From: Mesorhizobium sp. DCY119
Lineage (GTDB): Bacteria; Pseudomonadota; Alphaproteobacteria; Rhizobiales; Rhizobiaceae
Assembly: GCF_003590645.1 (NCBI RefSeq)
Contig: NZ_CP031834.1
Location: forward strand, 3,906,501-3,970,500
Direction: 5' to 3'
Length of the DNA: 64,000 bases
Shown: one piece after another, positions 17,614-28,650 of the stretch
Layout: the number at the start of each line of letters is the position of its first letter
Numbering within the stretch: position 1 is the stretch's first letter
Position numbers and translations under genes: made by a program
The notes under the pieces: model-generated
Seen by the model: only the letters and a program-made list of their open reading frames with translations
Told to the model about the DNA's origin: nothing
The model's database searches: none

Positions 17614-17762
17614 ATCGAATGCTCTAGTTTTCAACTTGTTCCAATCCGGTGAAGTCGTGAACTGCCGGAACGCTCAGGAGGAGCGCGGTGAACGGACCCG
17701 GGTTCCGGGCGAGGCTATGAAGAAGCGCTGGAGAGTCCGGTGCGTAGTTGGGAGGAGATTCG

Positions 17763-18794
17763 ATGACATTACGTATCCGCGGCGTTCTTATCGCCACGAC
17801 AGCGCTTGCTCTATTGGGCACGGTGCCCGCCGCTTTCGCTGAAGATAGCTGCTCGGCCTATCCAACCGCTAAGATGGATAAGATCGAGTCGACCGCCGTT
17901 GAGACAGAGTTCGGCGCGGTGCCCGTGCCGAAGAAGGAACTGCGCTTCGCCTACGTGACCAAGACATTGATCAACGAGTTCTGGCAGGATGTCGCGGCCG
18001 GAGTGAAGGATGAGGCGGCAAAGCACAACATAACCGTCGACGTCCAGGCGGCCAAGGACGAGAGCTCCATGATCGAGCAGCTCAACCTTGCCCAGACCGT
18101 GCTGTCGCAGAAGCCGGACGCGCTGCTGCTGTCGCCGCAGTCCGACTCCAATCTCGTGCCGGTGGTCGAAGCGGCGCGTGCCGCCAACATCCCGACCATC
18201 ATCATCGACGATGCGCGAACGGAGGGCGCCAGCACCTATGTCGGAACCGATCAGATTTCGATCGGCGCCAAGGCCGCCATCTTCCTGCACGAAACCTATC
18301 CGGACGGCGGCAAGGTCGCCCAGATCGAGGGCGCAGCCGGTTCGCCAAATGCGCGCCTGCGCATCCAGGGCTTCAAGGAAGAACTCGCGAAATACTCCAA
18401 TCTCGAGCTCGTCGCCAGCCAGCCGGGCAACTGGGACCGCCTGACCGCGCTCAATGCCACTGCCAACATCCTGCGCCAGACTCCCGATCTGGCCGGCATC
18501 TACGCCAACAATGACGGTATGGCGCTGGGCGTGGTCGAGGCGGTGACAAGCGGCAGCAGCCTCGACAAAGTGGCGGTTGTCGGAACCGACGGCATCCGTG
18601 AAGCCAAGAAGTCGGTCGGCGCGGGCGAGATGCGTGCGACAGTGGCTGAGTTCCCCTTCGAAGAGGGTCAGCTCGGCGTGCAGATGGCGCTGCGTCTCCT
18701 CGGCTGCCAGGCCATCCCCCAGTGGATCGTGTCGCCCCAGGCGGTTATCACCAAGGAAAACGTCAAGGATTTTCCCGATCCAAAAATCAACTGA
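17763..18794 (+). CDS. Sugar ABC transporter substrate-binding protein (system A)
   Basis: 343 residues from ATG 17763, with GGGAGGAG just upstream. Signal peptide of about 27 residues (LIATTALALLGTVPAAFA-ED). The type-I periplasmic-binding fold of the RbsB family is evident: LRFAYVTKTLINEFWQDVAAGVKDEA, SPQSDSNLVPVVEAA, GTDQISIGAKAAIF, and GIYANNDGMALGVVEA. It delivers a sugar or sugar-like ligand to the permease encoded two genes downstream. First gene of a rightward operon. Confidence 0.93.
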   Translation: MTLRIRGVLIATTALALLGTVPAAFAEDSCSAYPTAKMDKIESTAVETEFGAVPVPKKELRFAYVTKTLINEFWQDVAAGVKDEAAKHNITVDVQAAKDESSMIEQLNLAQTVLSQKPDALLLSPQSDSNLVPVVEAARAANIPTIIIDDARTEGASTYVGTDQISIGAKAAIFLHETYPDGGKVAQIEGAAGSPNARLRIQGFKEELAKYSNLELVASQPGNWDRLTALNATANILRQTPDLAGIYANNDGMALGVVEAVTSGSSLDKVAVVGTDGIREAKKSVGAGEMRATVAEFPFEEGQLGVQMALRLLGCQAIPQWIVSPQAVITKENVKDFPDPKIN

Positions 18795-18801
18795 ACCTCC
18801 C

Positions 18802-20330
<1,529 letters not shown>

Positions 20331-20334
<4 letters not shown>

Positions 20335-21317
20335 CCGATCTGACTTCTTTACCCCGGCCGGATGCGACTGATCAGAAAGCCGCCGCGGCACCCCGACGCG
20401 GCGACCTGTTGCGCAACGCCAGCGTGGCGATCGGTTGTGTGACGCTTTTCCTGGTGTTCTCGGTGCTCAACGCCACCTTCTACCAGCCGTCGAACCTCCT
20501 CGACATCATGCTCCAGTCCTCGATCAACGCAGTGATCGCGGTCGGCATGACATTGGTCATCATGACCAAGGGTATCGACCTGTCCGTAGGATCGATCGTC
20601 GGCCTTTCGAGCATGATCGCGGCCGATATGCTCTCCTACGGCCTGTTGGCGGGCATCGGCGCAGGTCTGCTTGTCGGGCTCGCCTGCGGCCTTGTGAACG
20701 GCATGCTGATCGCCAAACTGAGGCTGCCCGATTTCATCGTGACGCTGGGAACGTTGAGCGTCTATCGGGGCGCCGCCCTGATCTACACCGACGGTCAGCC
20801 GATCTATGGGCTTTCCAAGGAATTCCGGGCTATTTTCGCGGGACGCATTCTTGACGTCCCCACGCCGGTGATTCTCGCGCTGGTCATTGCCGCGCTGGCG
20901 TTTCTGCTGGTCCGCTATACTGCGCTGGGCGAACAGATCGTCGCCGTCGGCGGCAACGAAGAGGCGGCTCGGCTCTCCGGCGTCAACATCGAGCGCGTCA
21001 AGATCACGGTCTATGCCGTGTCGGGCGTTCTTTCGAGCTTTGCCGGCTTCGTCCTGATTGCCCGCATCGGGGCCGCCGAGCCGATCGGCGGCAACGGCTT
21101 CGAGTTGCAGGCGATTGGCTCCGCGGTCATCGGCGGCGCGAGCCTGTTCGGTGGCATCGGCAATCCGCTCGGTTCGCTGGTCGGGGCGCTCACGCTCGGC
21201 GGACTCCAGAACGGGTTGACGCTTATGAACGTGCCGTCGTTCTGGCAGTACGTGGCCTCGGGCGTCGTGGTCATTCTCGCCGTCTTTGCCGATCAGTGGA
21301 CACGTAAGCGCGGATGA
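20331..21317 (+). CDS. Sugar ABC transporter permease, RbsC-like (system A)
   Basis: 328 residues from GTG 20331. Eight to ten TM segments with the conserved CUT2 motifs MTLVIMTKGIDLSVGSIVG, RLPDFIVTLGTLSVYRG, LGEQIVAVGGNEEAARLSG (coupling loop) and GSAVIGGASLFGGIGNPLG. It forms the membrane channel of importer A. Its stop overlaps the start of the amidohydrolase gene (ATGA), so the hydrolase is co-translated. Confidence 0.94.
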
Positions 21318-22228
21318 ACGGGACGACGACCGACGAAAGCTGCGCCATCGTCGACACGCACCAGCATTTCCAGAGCCTGTCCGACGCCGCCTACCCTTGG
21401 CTCGATCCCGACCGGCCCGAGCCGTTGGAAGGCGACCTCACGCCGATCCGCCGCGACTACCTGCCTGCCGACTATCGCCGCGACATGGCGGGGCTCGGCA
21501 TCATCAAGACGGTGCACGTTCAGAACGGCCGCAACCCGAGCGACCCGCTCGATGAAACGCGCTGGCTGAGCGACCTTGCCGATGCGTATGGCATCCCCGA
21601 CGCGATCGTCGCGTATGCCGACTTGGCCGATCCGGACGTCGGGCGCTTGCTGGAAGCACATGCCGCGTTCTCGCGCGTGCGCGGCGTTCGCCAGATTCTG
21701 AACTGGCACCACGAGCCACGCCTGCGCAGCGCGCCAAGCGCAGATCTGATGGAAAATTCGCAGTGGCGGGCCGGGTTCGCTCGCCTTGCTCCGCTGGGAT
21801 TGAGCTTCGACCTGCAGATCTACTGGCCGCAGATGGATATGGCCCTCGCGCTTGCCCGCGACTTTCCCGAAACTGCGATCGTGCTCGAACATTTCGGCAT
21901 GGTCGCCGACCGCAGTACGGAGGGCTTGGCGGGGTGGCGCGCTGCGGTGAAGCGACTTGCCCAGGCACCAAATGTCAGCGTCAAGCTTTGTGGCTTTGGT
22001 CTCGGCGATCCGGCTTGGATCGTCGACGGCATTCTGCCACTGCTCCACTATGTCATTGACGCGTTCAGCCCTGCACGCACGATGGTCGGGACGAACATTC
22101 CGGTCGATCTGCTTTTTGGATCATCAGAGAAAATCTTGGCCGCAATTCGTGCCGCCGTTGCCGATCTGTCGGAGCAGGAACGCACAGCGGTGCTCCGTAC
22201 AAACGCGGAGCGCATCTACCGCATCTAG
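21314..22228 (+). CDS. Amidohydrolase-2 family, lactonase-like
   Basis: 304 residues of the TIM-barrel amidohydrolase-2 (PF04909, COG3618) group, which includes fuconolactone and 2-pyrone-4,6-dicarboxylate lactonases. Seen are the N-terminal IVDTHQHF, PADYRRDMAGLGIIKTVHVQ, the interior H in NWHHEP, IVLEHFGM and the late D-containing MVGTNIPVDLLF. The last places Asn where many relatives have a metal-ligand Asp (typically SD-P). As last gene of the ABC-A operon it probably opens a lactone of the imported sugar. Function inferred. Confidence 0.82.
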   Translation: MNGTTTDESCAIVDTHQHFQSLSDAAYPWLDPDRPEPLEGDLTPIRRDYLPADYRRDMAGLGIIKTVHVQNGRNPSDPLDETRWLSDLADAYGIPDAIVAYADLADPDVGRLLEAHAAFSRVRGVRQILNWHHEPRLRSAPSADLMENSQWRAGFARLAPLGLSFDLQIYWPQMDMALALARDFPETAIVLEHFGMVADRSTEGLAGWRAAVKRLAQAPNVSVKLCGFGLGDPAWIVDGILPLLHYVIDAFSPARTMVGTNIPVDLLFGSSEKILAAIRAAVADLSEQERTAVLRTNAERIYRI

Positions 22229-22399
22229 AAAAAGGCCTCGGCGGCTTCGTGTACTTGTTATCCCACTGACCCACTCTATAGAAAATCAACAGGTAGGTGG
22301 CTGGTTCGCGAATCCATTTCCCTCGTATGTCCTTATGTGGCGTGACGAACTAGATCGGGAAAAGGCGCGGTGATCGATTCGCAACGTTCCTTGCGCTCC

Positions 22400-22645
22400 T
22401 CATTCGCAGCTCTCACCGACTCGACATGACGAGTGGTCAAGCTCTTCCGCGTCGGCTTTGATCAGCGAAGCGTCGACATGGCCGATTTTCGCCTTTGGCG
22501 ATCTTTGCGTCGATGGGCGCCTGGACCGTGCGCTCGAAGATCCGGAGAAACCATTCCTCGACCCAGCGCTCGCGGATGCGTGTCTGCGAAGAGCCATCGG
22601 GAACTGGTTCATACATGCCATATCGAGTTCAGCCGTCTCCACTTT
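22400..22645 (-). pseudogene. Probable transposase remnant (IS1182/IS5-like)
   Basis: On the minus strand one frame encodes RIRERWVEEWFLRIFERTVQ and then, after a frame change near 22,500, another encodes IGHVDASLIKADAEELDHS. The (H)VDASLIKAD string is typical of the DDE region of IS1182/IS5-type transposases. Neither frame is long and no terminal repeats were found, so this is a decayed, frameshifted fragment. It lies between the ABC-A operon and the Old yellow enzyme gene, at the left border of the catabolic island. Confidence 0.45.
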
Positions 22646-22660
22646 ATTGCGCCGAACCAA

Positions 22661-23758
22661 CTAAGTCGCGGTCGGATAGTCGGCATAACCCTCGCTACCC
22701 GGCGTATACCAGGTCTCTTCATTGCTTGCGGCGAGGGGGACGCTCCGACGGATACGTTCCACCAGATCCGGGTTGCCGACATAGGAGCGGCCAAACGCAA
22801 CCAGATCGACGCGACCAGCCTGCAGCTCGGTCTCAGCGGATTCCGGCGTGTACCCGGCCGCTCCGATCAGCCGCCGCGAGAAGATCTTGCGCGCGGTATC
22901 GATCACCTCGGCGTCGAGGGCGCTCGCCTTCATCTGGACGTTGCCGCTGACGACCGGACGAATGACGTGGACATACCCGATGCCAGACTTCTCGGCGACC
23001 CGGAGCATAGCTTCATATTTGGCTTTGGGATTTTCGTCATCGATCTCGTTGAATTTGCCATAGGGCGACAAACGCACGCCGACGCAAGCCGGATCGTAGA
23101 CGCTGGTCATGGCCTTGAGCACTTCTTCCATGAAGCGAACACGCCTTTCGAGCGTACCGCCCCAGTCGTCGGTGCGCAGATTGGTATTCGAGGAGGCGAA
23201 CTGATCAACAATATAGCCGTTGGCGCCGTGCAGTTCGACACCGTCAAAGCCCGCCGCCTTCGCGTTTTCGCACGCCTTTCGATACGACTCGATAACGCCC
23301 CGGATGTCCTCCTCGGTCATCACGCGCGGCATCGGATTCTCTGTGAGACCGCCGGCGGCGTCGGTGTAGATCGGCATCTTGGGCTGTACCGCGGACGGAC
23401 CGATCGGGTAGCAACCCTCGGGCTGGTTGTCCGGATGTGCGATGCGGCCGCAATGCCAAAGCTGAATGATCGCCTTGGCGCCGCCGGTGTGGATTTGATC
23501 GACCACCTCACGCCACTTGGCAGTGTGCTTTTCCGTCCAGATGCCCGGGGTGCGCGGATAACCGGTCGCCTCGGGGCTTACCTGAGTGGCCTCGCAGATG
23601 ACAAGGCCAGCGCTGCTGCGTTGCCCGTAATATTTTGGCGCTTCTTCGTTGGGGGTGAAGTCCGCCTGAGCCCGGTTGCGGGTCAAAGGCGGCATGACGA
23701 TGTGGCTCGTCAGGTCCCAAGGTCCAAATTTGGCCGGTGACAGAAGTTTTTCGTACAC
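22661..23758 (-). CDS. NADH:flavin oxidoreductase, Old yellow enzyme family
   Basis: 365 residues from GTG 23758 (GGGGAGGAAC upstream). An FMN-binding TIM barrel of the NemA/XenB class: IVMPPLTRNRA, GLVICEATQVSPEATGYP, IIQLWHCGR, substrate-activating H177/N180 in ELHGANGYIVDQF, and GGTLERRVRF; the phosphate-binding end is DLVAFGRSYVGNPDL. It reduces activated C=C bonds such as enones using NAD(P)H. It is divergent from a SnoaL-like gene, with the shared 17-bp motif between, so it probably belongs to the island's regulon. Confidence 0.93.
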   Translation of the reverse strand: MYEKLLSPAKFGPWDLTSHIVMPPLTRNRAQADFTPNEEAPKYYGQRSSAGLVICEATQVSPEATGYPRTPGIWTEKHTAKWREVVDQIHTGGAKAIIQLWHCGRIAHPDNQPEGCYPIGPSAVQPKMPIYTDAAGGLTENPMPRVMTEEDIRGVIESYRKACENAKAAGFDGVELHGANGYIVDQFASSNTNLRTDDWGGTLERRVRFMEEVLKAMTSVYDPACVGVRLSPYGKFNEIDDENPKAKYEAMLRVAEKSGIGYVHVIRPVVSGNVQMKASALDAEVIDTARKIFSRRLIGAAGYTPESAETELQAGRVDLVAFGRSYVGNPDLVERIRRSVPLAASNEETWYTPGSEGYADYPTAT

Positions 23759-24295
23759 GATGAGTTCCTCCCCATTCTGCTTCGGGCGCCGTACGCGCCC
23801 TCTTGCTGTGCGCGGAACGAAGCACAGCTGAATATGTTGGTCAATACCTAATTCATTTGTCTTATGATAACTCGTGCTGCGCCGCCATTCGCCTGTGGCG
23901 TGGCCAGGAAGGCGACAGACCCCCAAGATTGGCCCAAAGCGCGCTATCGAGTGGATTTGTCCTAATTGTATGAATTCGCTATTGACGAATAGATTGCGGT
24001 ATGAGTTCATGAGTTGCGCGCTTTCGGCGCGCACAGGGAGGATGAACACGCATGGCGGTGGTGGTCGGCTGAGGGCGCCCGCCCGGTAATCGCAATCGCG
24101 ATAGCCGGCGTCGAGCACTCACGGACGCACCCGTCTTCGAGATCGCCCGCGGTCTCCGCGACCAGGCCGCATGCGACATTTGCAGTTCATCCAGATCGAT
24201 CGTTGGACCGCCAATGCGGGGCTGGGAGACATCGCCTGCCCGCGCCAGTGGCGGAAGCTGGCATGAATGCAACAAAGCGATGTCACAACTGATGG
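23759..24295. other. Divergent control region with shared motif
   Basis: 537 bp without a gene. It holds the 17-bp motif at 23974-23990, 216 bp upstream of the OYE start, and an AT-rich block 23,830-24,010 likely to contain the promoters. The part 24,050-24,290 is GC-rich and I see no feature in it. Confidence 0.5.
23974..23990 (+). promoter_or_regulatory. Island operator motif, site 1
   Basis: ATTCGCTATTGACGAAT, an inverted repeat of ATTCG/CGAAT with a 7-base spacer. It serves as the reference for the related sites at 37057, 37225, 43684 and 52474, each matching at 14 of 17 positions. Confidence 0.6.
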
Positions 24296-24763
24296 ATGAC
24301 ATTGATGACTGAGATCATATCGAACGCCCGTCTGCAGCAACTGCTCGATGTTGAGGAAATCCGTGCGCTTCGCATCAAATACAGCCACGTGTTGGACAGC
24401 GGGAAGGTTGAAGGCTTTCACGACGTATTCTCCGAAGATGCCGTTCTGGCGGTGACCGTCGGCAAGATGGAAGGCATCGACGCGATCAAGACCGGCCTGG
24501 CCGGCGCCTATGAGACCTATGATTGGAAGAAGAAGAAGCACTATCCGTTCATGCACGCGGTGACCAATCACTCGATCACCATCACCGGGCCGGACACCGC
24601 CGAGGGGCTTTGCTATCTGCTCGACTTTGTTACCGGACGCGAGGCAAATCGCCATCCTGTCTTGCTGCTCGGCCTTTATGCCGACACCTACAAGCGCATT
24701 GATGGCAAGTGGAAGATTACCCACACCAACCTGGACGTGCCATGGGGCAGCGAAGACGCCTGA
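24296..24763 (+). CDS. SnoaL-like (NTF2-fold) protein
   Basis: 155 residues from ATG 24296 (or ATG 24305). It has the SnoaL_4 pattern: LLDVEEIRALRIKYSHVLDSG, FHDVFSEDAVLAVTVGKMEG, HYPFMHAVTNHSITITG and a C-terminal TYKRIDGKWKITHTNLDV. NTF2-fold proteins act as isomerases, dehydratases or hydrolases on ring compounds in catabolic clusters. It is convergent with the SDR at 24991 and divergent from OYE. A second SnoaL-like protein opens the ABC-B operon. Confidence 0.85.
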   Translation: MTLMTEIISNARLQQLLDVEEIRALRIKYSHVLDSGKVEGFHDVFSEDAVLAVTVGKMEGIDAIKTGLAGAYETYDWKKKKHYPFMHAVTNHSITITGPDTAEGLCYLLDFVTGREANRHPVLLLGLYADTYKRIDGKWKITHTNLDVPWGSEDA

Positions 24764-24990
24764 TCGGTCCTGCGCCGACGAAAAGTGTGGTCCACGGCTT
24801 CCCGGTTCAGTCAGGCAGGGCTCGGCTTGCCATGCTGCCGAACCGGAAGCCGGTGACCGTTCTTTCCACGATCTCTGACCCAAAGCCAAAAGCGTGCGCG
24901 GGCTGACGCCGCGCGCGCTTTGGTCCGCGTTTCGCGGAACATTCCGGGATTGGAGTGCGGCCGCACCCGGCGCCGTTCGTCCGGCCGACG

Positions 24991-25728
24991 CTAGAACAGA
25001 TTCGGCATGCCGCTGGTCTCGCCGCCATCCGCGACGAATTCCGCGCCAGTGCTGAATGAGCTGTCGTCCCCCGCAAGAAAGACCACCAGCTTGCTGATTT
25101 CCTCGGGACGTCCAAGCCGGTTCATCGGAACGTGCTTGAAATCGGGATACAGCCCGGCGACCATTTCGGTGTCTATGTTGCCCGGATGAACCGAATTGAC
25201 GCGAATGTTGAAGGGCGCCAGTTCGATGGCGGCTGCCTTGGTCAGGCCACGAACGCCGAATTTGGACGAGATGTAGGCCGGAACGCCGCTGAAGCCCTTC
25301 AGACCCGCGGTCGAGGAGATGTTGATGATCGAGCCGCCGCCCGCGGCCTTCATCAGGGGAATGACCGCCCGGATGCCCTTGAACACGCCGCCGAGATTGA
25401 CCGCCAGAACCTGTTCCCATTCCTCGTCGGAACAATTCTCGATCGCGGAGAATCTGAGGATGCCGGCATTGTTGACGAGCACGTCGAGACGTCCGAAGCG
25501 CTCTGCCGCGACTTTGACCGCGGCGGCCCAATCCTCCGTCTTGCTGACATCCAGGTGGACCGCAATGGCTCGGCTCTCCCCGAGCTCCGCGGCAAGCCGG
25601 TTGGCCTCGCCGTCGAGCACGTCTCCCAGGACCACTTTCGCGCCGGCCGCAGCGAAGGCCCGCGCTTCGTTTGCGCCCATGCCTTTTGCTGCGCCGCTGA
25701 TCAGGACAACCTTGTCCGAAACGCTCAT
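24991..25728 (-). CDS. Short-chain dehydrogenase/reductase (SDR)
   Basis: 245 residues from ATG 25728. Classical SDR: cofactor motif GAAKGMG (12-18), NNAG (87-90) and catalytic S139, Y152 and K156 (AYISSK). The DVLDG after beta-2 suggests an acidic residue that would favour NAD. Similar to 3-alpha/20-beta-hydroxysteroid dehydrogenases, which fits alicyclic alcohol/ketone substrates. It is the last gene of the leftward ABC-B operon, 55 bp after another SDR. Confidence 0.92.
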   Translation of the reverse strand: MSVSDKVVLISGAAKGMGANEARAFAAAGAKVVLGDVLDGEANRLAAELGESRAIAVHLDVSKTEDWAAAVKVAAERFGRLDVLVNNAGILRFSAIENCSDEEWEQVLAVNLGGVFKGIRAVIPLMKAAGGGSIINISSTAGLKGFSGVPAYISSKFGVRGLTKAAAIELAPFNIRVNSVHPGNIDTEMVAGLYPDFKHVPMNRLGRPEEISKLVVFLAGDDSSFSTGAEFVADGGETSGMPNLF

Positions 25729-25783
25729 GTCTGCCGCCTCCTCCTGCCGCTGCCCCACGCAATGCCGGGCTTTCCACCGCCCG

Positions 25784-26578
25784 CTACTTGATCGTCCAGC
25801 CGCCGTCGGCGAGGTAGACGGCGCCATAAACGAAGCTTGCCTCCTCGCTCGCGAGAAACAGGACCACATTCGCCAATTCGACGGGCTGGGCATGACGCCC
25901 AGCCGGCGCCTGGCGCAGGGCGTGCACGACCGGCAGCGTCTCGTCATTGAGGATCTTGGCGGTCATGCCGGTTTCCACCGCGCCCGGAGCGACGGCATTC
26001 ACGCGCACGCCATGGTGGGCAAAATCGAGGGCCATCTGGCGGGTGAAGCCCACGACGCCATGCTTTGCCGTGGTGTAGGCGACACCGCCCCCGCCGGCGA
26101 TGAAGGCGGCAATCGAGGCGATGTTGACGATGGCACCGCCGCCGGCCTCGATCATCGATGGCAGCAACGCGCGCGAGACCAGCCACATGCCCTTGAGATT
26201 GACCCCCATGATCCGGTCCCACAGGGCCTCGTCGGTGTCGAGGGCATTGGCATAGTCGTCAAGAATGCCGGCATTGTTGAGAATGACCCGGACGGGACCC
26301 AGGGCCGCGATCGTTGCCTTGGCCGCGGCTTCGACGCTTTTCATATTTGCGATGTCGACGTGGAAACCATCCGCGCGTCCACCGGCGGCTCGAATTTCAG
26401 CGACCGTGTCGTCGATGCTGCGCCGGTTCACGTCCCAGACCGCGACATGCGCGCCTTCGTGGGCGAAACGGTTGGCGCTGGCGCGGCCGATGCCGGAACC
26501 CGCGCCGGTGACGACGGCGGTCTTGCCGACGAACCGCTGTCGAGGCGGGTTGCTCGGATCTGTCGCAGTGGTGCTCAT
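25784..26578 (-). CDS. Short-chain dehydrogenase/reductase (SDR)
   Basis: 264 residues. GAGSGIG cofactor motif, NNAG at 101-104, catalytic S155, Y168 and K172 (AYTTAK), and the late APGAVETGM. The acidic residue in VWDVN after beta-2 suggests NAD(H). It follows the second permease of system B by 81 bp and precedes a second SDR, implying sequential oxidations of the substrate carried by importer B. Confidence 0.92.
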   Translation of the reverse strand: MSTTATDPSNPPRQRFVGKTAVVTGAGSGIGRASANRFAHEGAHVAVWDVNRRSIDDTVAEIRAAGGRADGFHVDIANMKSVEAAAKATIAALGPVRVILNNAGILDDYANALDTDEALWDRIMGVNLKGMWLVSRALLPSMIEAGGGAIVNIASIAAFIAGGGGVAYTTAKHGVVGFTRQMALDFAHHGVRVNAVAPGAVETGMTAKILNDETLPVVHALRQAPAGRHAQPVELANVVLFLASEEASFVYGAVYLADGGWTIK

Positions 26579-26659
26579 TTTGAATCCTCCGGGCTAGGTG
26601 ACGCGACCCGTCGTGGGTAGGCCGTATTCTCTGGAGTTGTCGGGCGAAGGGCGCGCTAA

Positions 26660-27670
26660 TTAGGTCCTTGCCGGCCTTCCGGCGCCGCTTCGTGCTCGCC
26701 ATCGGACCGCAAGGCGCTGCATCGCAATGCCGACCGGCGAGTCGCCATTGGCGATGTCGACCGCGAGAAACGCCAGCAGGACCGCGCCGGTGGTAATGTT
26801 GGCTGCCCAGTTGGGGGCGCCCAGCAACTGCAACGCGGCCAGCAGGAGCTGCAGCGTCACCACGCCGACGAACACGCCCGCCATGGTGCCGCGGCCGCCA
26901 TAGACGCTGACCCCGCCGATCAGGGCGGCCGCCACGGAAGCCAGCAAGAGCGTTTCGTAGCCCGTCGGGGTGGCGCTGCCGCCGCGCAGCGACGCCAGCG
27001 CGCCGGCCATCGCGGCAAGCCCCGCCGAGACCGCAAATGCGAACACCAGCGGCCGGGTCTGCGGCACGCCCGCAGCGCGGGACTCCTTCCGCGCGCCGCC
27101 GATGGCGTAGAGTTCGCGACCGATGCGGGTGTAGCGCAAAATCAGAGCCAGAAGGATTATCACCGCGATCATCAGAAGGCTGAACGTCGAGAAGATGAAA
27201 TAGCGCGCGCGCAACGCCATCGAGATGGACAGGTCCGACAGGCTCAACGTGATCGTGCGCTCGTTGGTCATGATATAAGCGAAGCCGCGAATGCCGATGT
27301 ACGTGCCCAGCGTGAAGACCAGCGACGCGATCTGTAGTCTGGCGATGGCGAAGCCTTGCAACATGCCGAACAGGATCGCCGGGACCATGGCGGCGACGAC
27401 CGCGACGACGGCGCCATATTGCGACATGCTGATCGCGGCGATGCCAGCGCAAGCGGCGACCGAGCCGACCGAGAGGTCGAGTTCGCCGGCAAGCATCGTC
27501 GCACCCAGGCCGGCTGCGATCAGGCCGATCAGCGCGCACGATTCAAGAATGGCGTAGGCGTTGCCGGTGGTGGCAAAGTTCGGCACCGTGAACGCAAAGC
27601 ACAGATAGACCAGGAGCCCCAGCGTACCGCGTTGGACGACCGGATTGCGAAGGAACGAATTGGTCATCAC
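26660..27670 (-). CDS. Sugar-type ABC transporter permease (system B, second)
   Basis: 336 residues, hydrophobic, with CUT2 signatures GLGATMLAGELDLSVGSVAAC, YTRIGRELYAIGGARKESRAAGV and AALIGGVSVYGGRGTMAG. The coupling-loop motif and the second half are well kept. The gene start overlaps the preceding permease stop (ATGATG context at 27667-27670). Two different permeases in one CUT2 operon imply a heterodimeric channel. Confidence 0.93.
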   Translation of the reverse strand: MMTNSFLRNPVVQRGTLGLLVYLCFAFTVPNFATTGNAYAILESCALIGLIAAGLGATMLAGELDLSVGSVAACAGIAAISMSQYGAVVAVVAAMVPAILFGMLQGFAIARLQIASLVFTLGTYIGIRGFAYIMTNERTITLSLSDLSISMALRARYFIFSTFSLLMIAVIILLALILRYTRIGRELYAIGGARKESRAAGVPQTRPLVFAFAVSAGLAAMAGALASLRGGSATPTGYETLLLASVAAALIGGVSVYGGRGTMAGVFVGVVTLQLLLAALQLLGAPNWAANITTGAVLLAFLAVDIANGDSPVGIAMQRLAVRWRARSGAGRPART

Positions 27671-28650
27671 CGGGTCCTCCTTCTGTTGCCGGCCAGGTGG
27701 AAGCCGACCACGATCAGAACGATGAGCGCGCCCGTGATCATGGTGCGTACGCCCGACGACCAGGCAAGCAGCAGCATGTAGTTCTGGATTGTCGCGATCA
27801 CGACGGCGCCAAGCGCGGTCTGCACCGGGGAGCCCCGGCCGCCCTGGATCGCCGTGCCGCCGATCAGCACCGCGGCGATGATGTCGAAATCCAAGCCGGA
27901 GAAGCCCATGACGCGCGCTTTGGAGAATTGCGCGGCGGCCAGAACACCGACGACGGCGGCCGCGAGGCTGGCGATGATGAAGACCGTGATCGTAACCCGT
28001 GCAACCGACAGGCCGGCGGCCCGCGCAGAGGCGCTGTTGGCGCCCAGCAGCACGGTTTCATGGCCGAACCGCGTCTTGTTGATCGCCCACCAGGCAATGG
28101 CGACGGCGATCACGAAGGCCCATGTCTGGGTCGGCACGCCGATGATCCTGGCATTGCCCAGCCAGGCCACCAGGTCACTGTGGATGGCGACGTTGACGCC
28201 ATTGGTGGCAAAGCCCGCTAGGCCGGCCAGCAAGGCGCTGGCGCCAAGGGTCGTGATGATGGGATTGGCGCCCATGGCGATGATGGCGCCCTGGACGGCG
28301 CCGATGGCGATCGCGACGACAAAGGTCAAGGTCAGCGCTAGATAGAACGGCATTCCGTAGGACATCGCGACCGCAAGCGTGATGCCGGTGAACATCACCG
28401 TATTTCCCAATGCCAGGGAGAAGAACCGGCCGGACAGCGTGATGAAGGTTGCGCCCAGCGCGACGATCCCCGACATGGCCGCGGCCCGCAGAATGGACAG
28501 GCCGTTGTCGGTGGTCAGGAATGCCGGATTGTGCATGCCGCCAAGGATAGCCAGGACAATCAGGACAGCCAGGATCAGGCCGAACCGTGCAAAGCGGTTC
28601 AAGGTCCGGCTCCGGTGCGGAATGGATGCTGTCGCCGCGTTGTTCATCAT
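27667..28650 (-). CDS. Sugar-type ABC transporter permease (system B, first)
   Basis: 327 residues with about nine TM helices. Family motifs: GATFITLSGRFFSLALGNTVM (in place of the usual GIDLSVG), ANPIITTLGASALLAG, RFGHETVLLGANSASARAAGL and VLIGGTAIQGGRGSP. The departure from the G(I/L)DLSVG consensus is seen in one partner of heterodimeric CUT2 permeases. It overlaps the ATPase gene by four bases. Confidence 0.92.
   Translation of the reverse strand: MMNNAATASIPHRSRTLNRFARFGLILAVLIVLAILGGMHNPAFLTTDNGLSILRAAAMSGIVALGATFITLSGRFFSLALGNTVMFTGITLAVAMSYGMPFYLALTLTFVVAIAIGAVQGAIIAMGANPIITTLGASALLAGLAGFATNGVNVAIHSDLVAWLGNARIIGVPTQTWAFVIAVAIAWWAINKTRFGHETVLLGANSASARAAGLSVARVTITVFIIASLAAAVVGVLAAAQFSKARVMGFSGLDFDIIAAVLIGGTAIQGGRGSPVQTALGAVVIATIQNYMLLLAWSSGVRTMITGALIVLIVVGFHLAGNRRRTR

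Noticed and set aside
24119-25777. 552-residue minus-strand frame
   Set aside because: Runs out of frame through the SDR at 24991 and opposite the SnoaL gene; Arg/Gly/Ser-rich translation typical of a shadow in GC-rich DNA.
26397-27539. 380-residue minus-strand frame rich in Arg and His
   Set aside because: Out-of-frame shadow of the system B permease and SDR.
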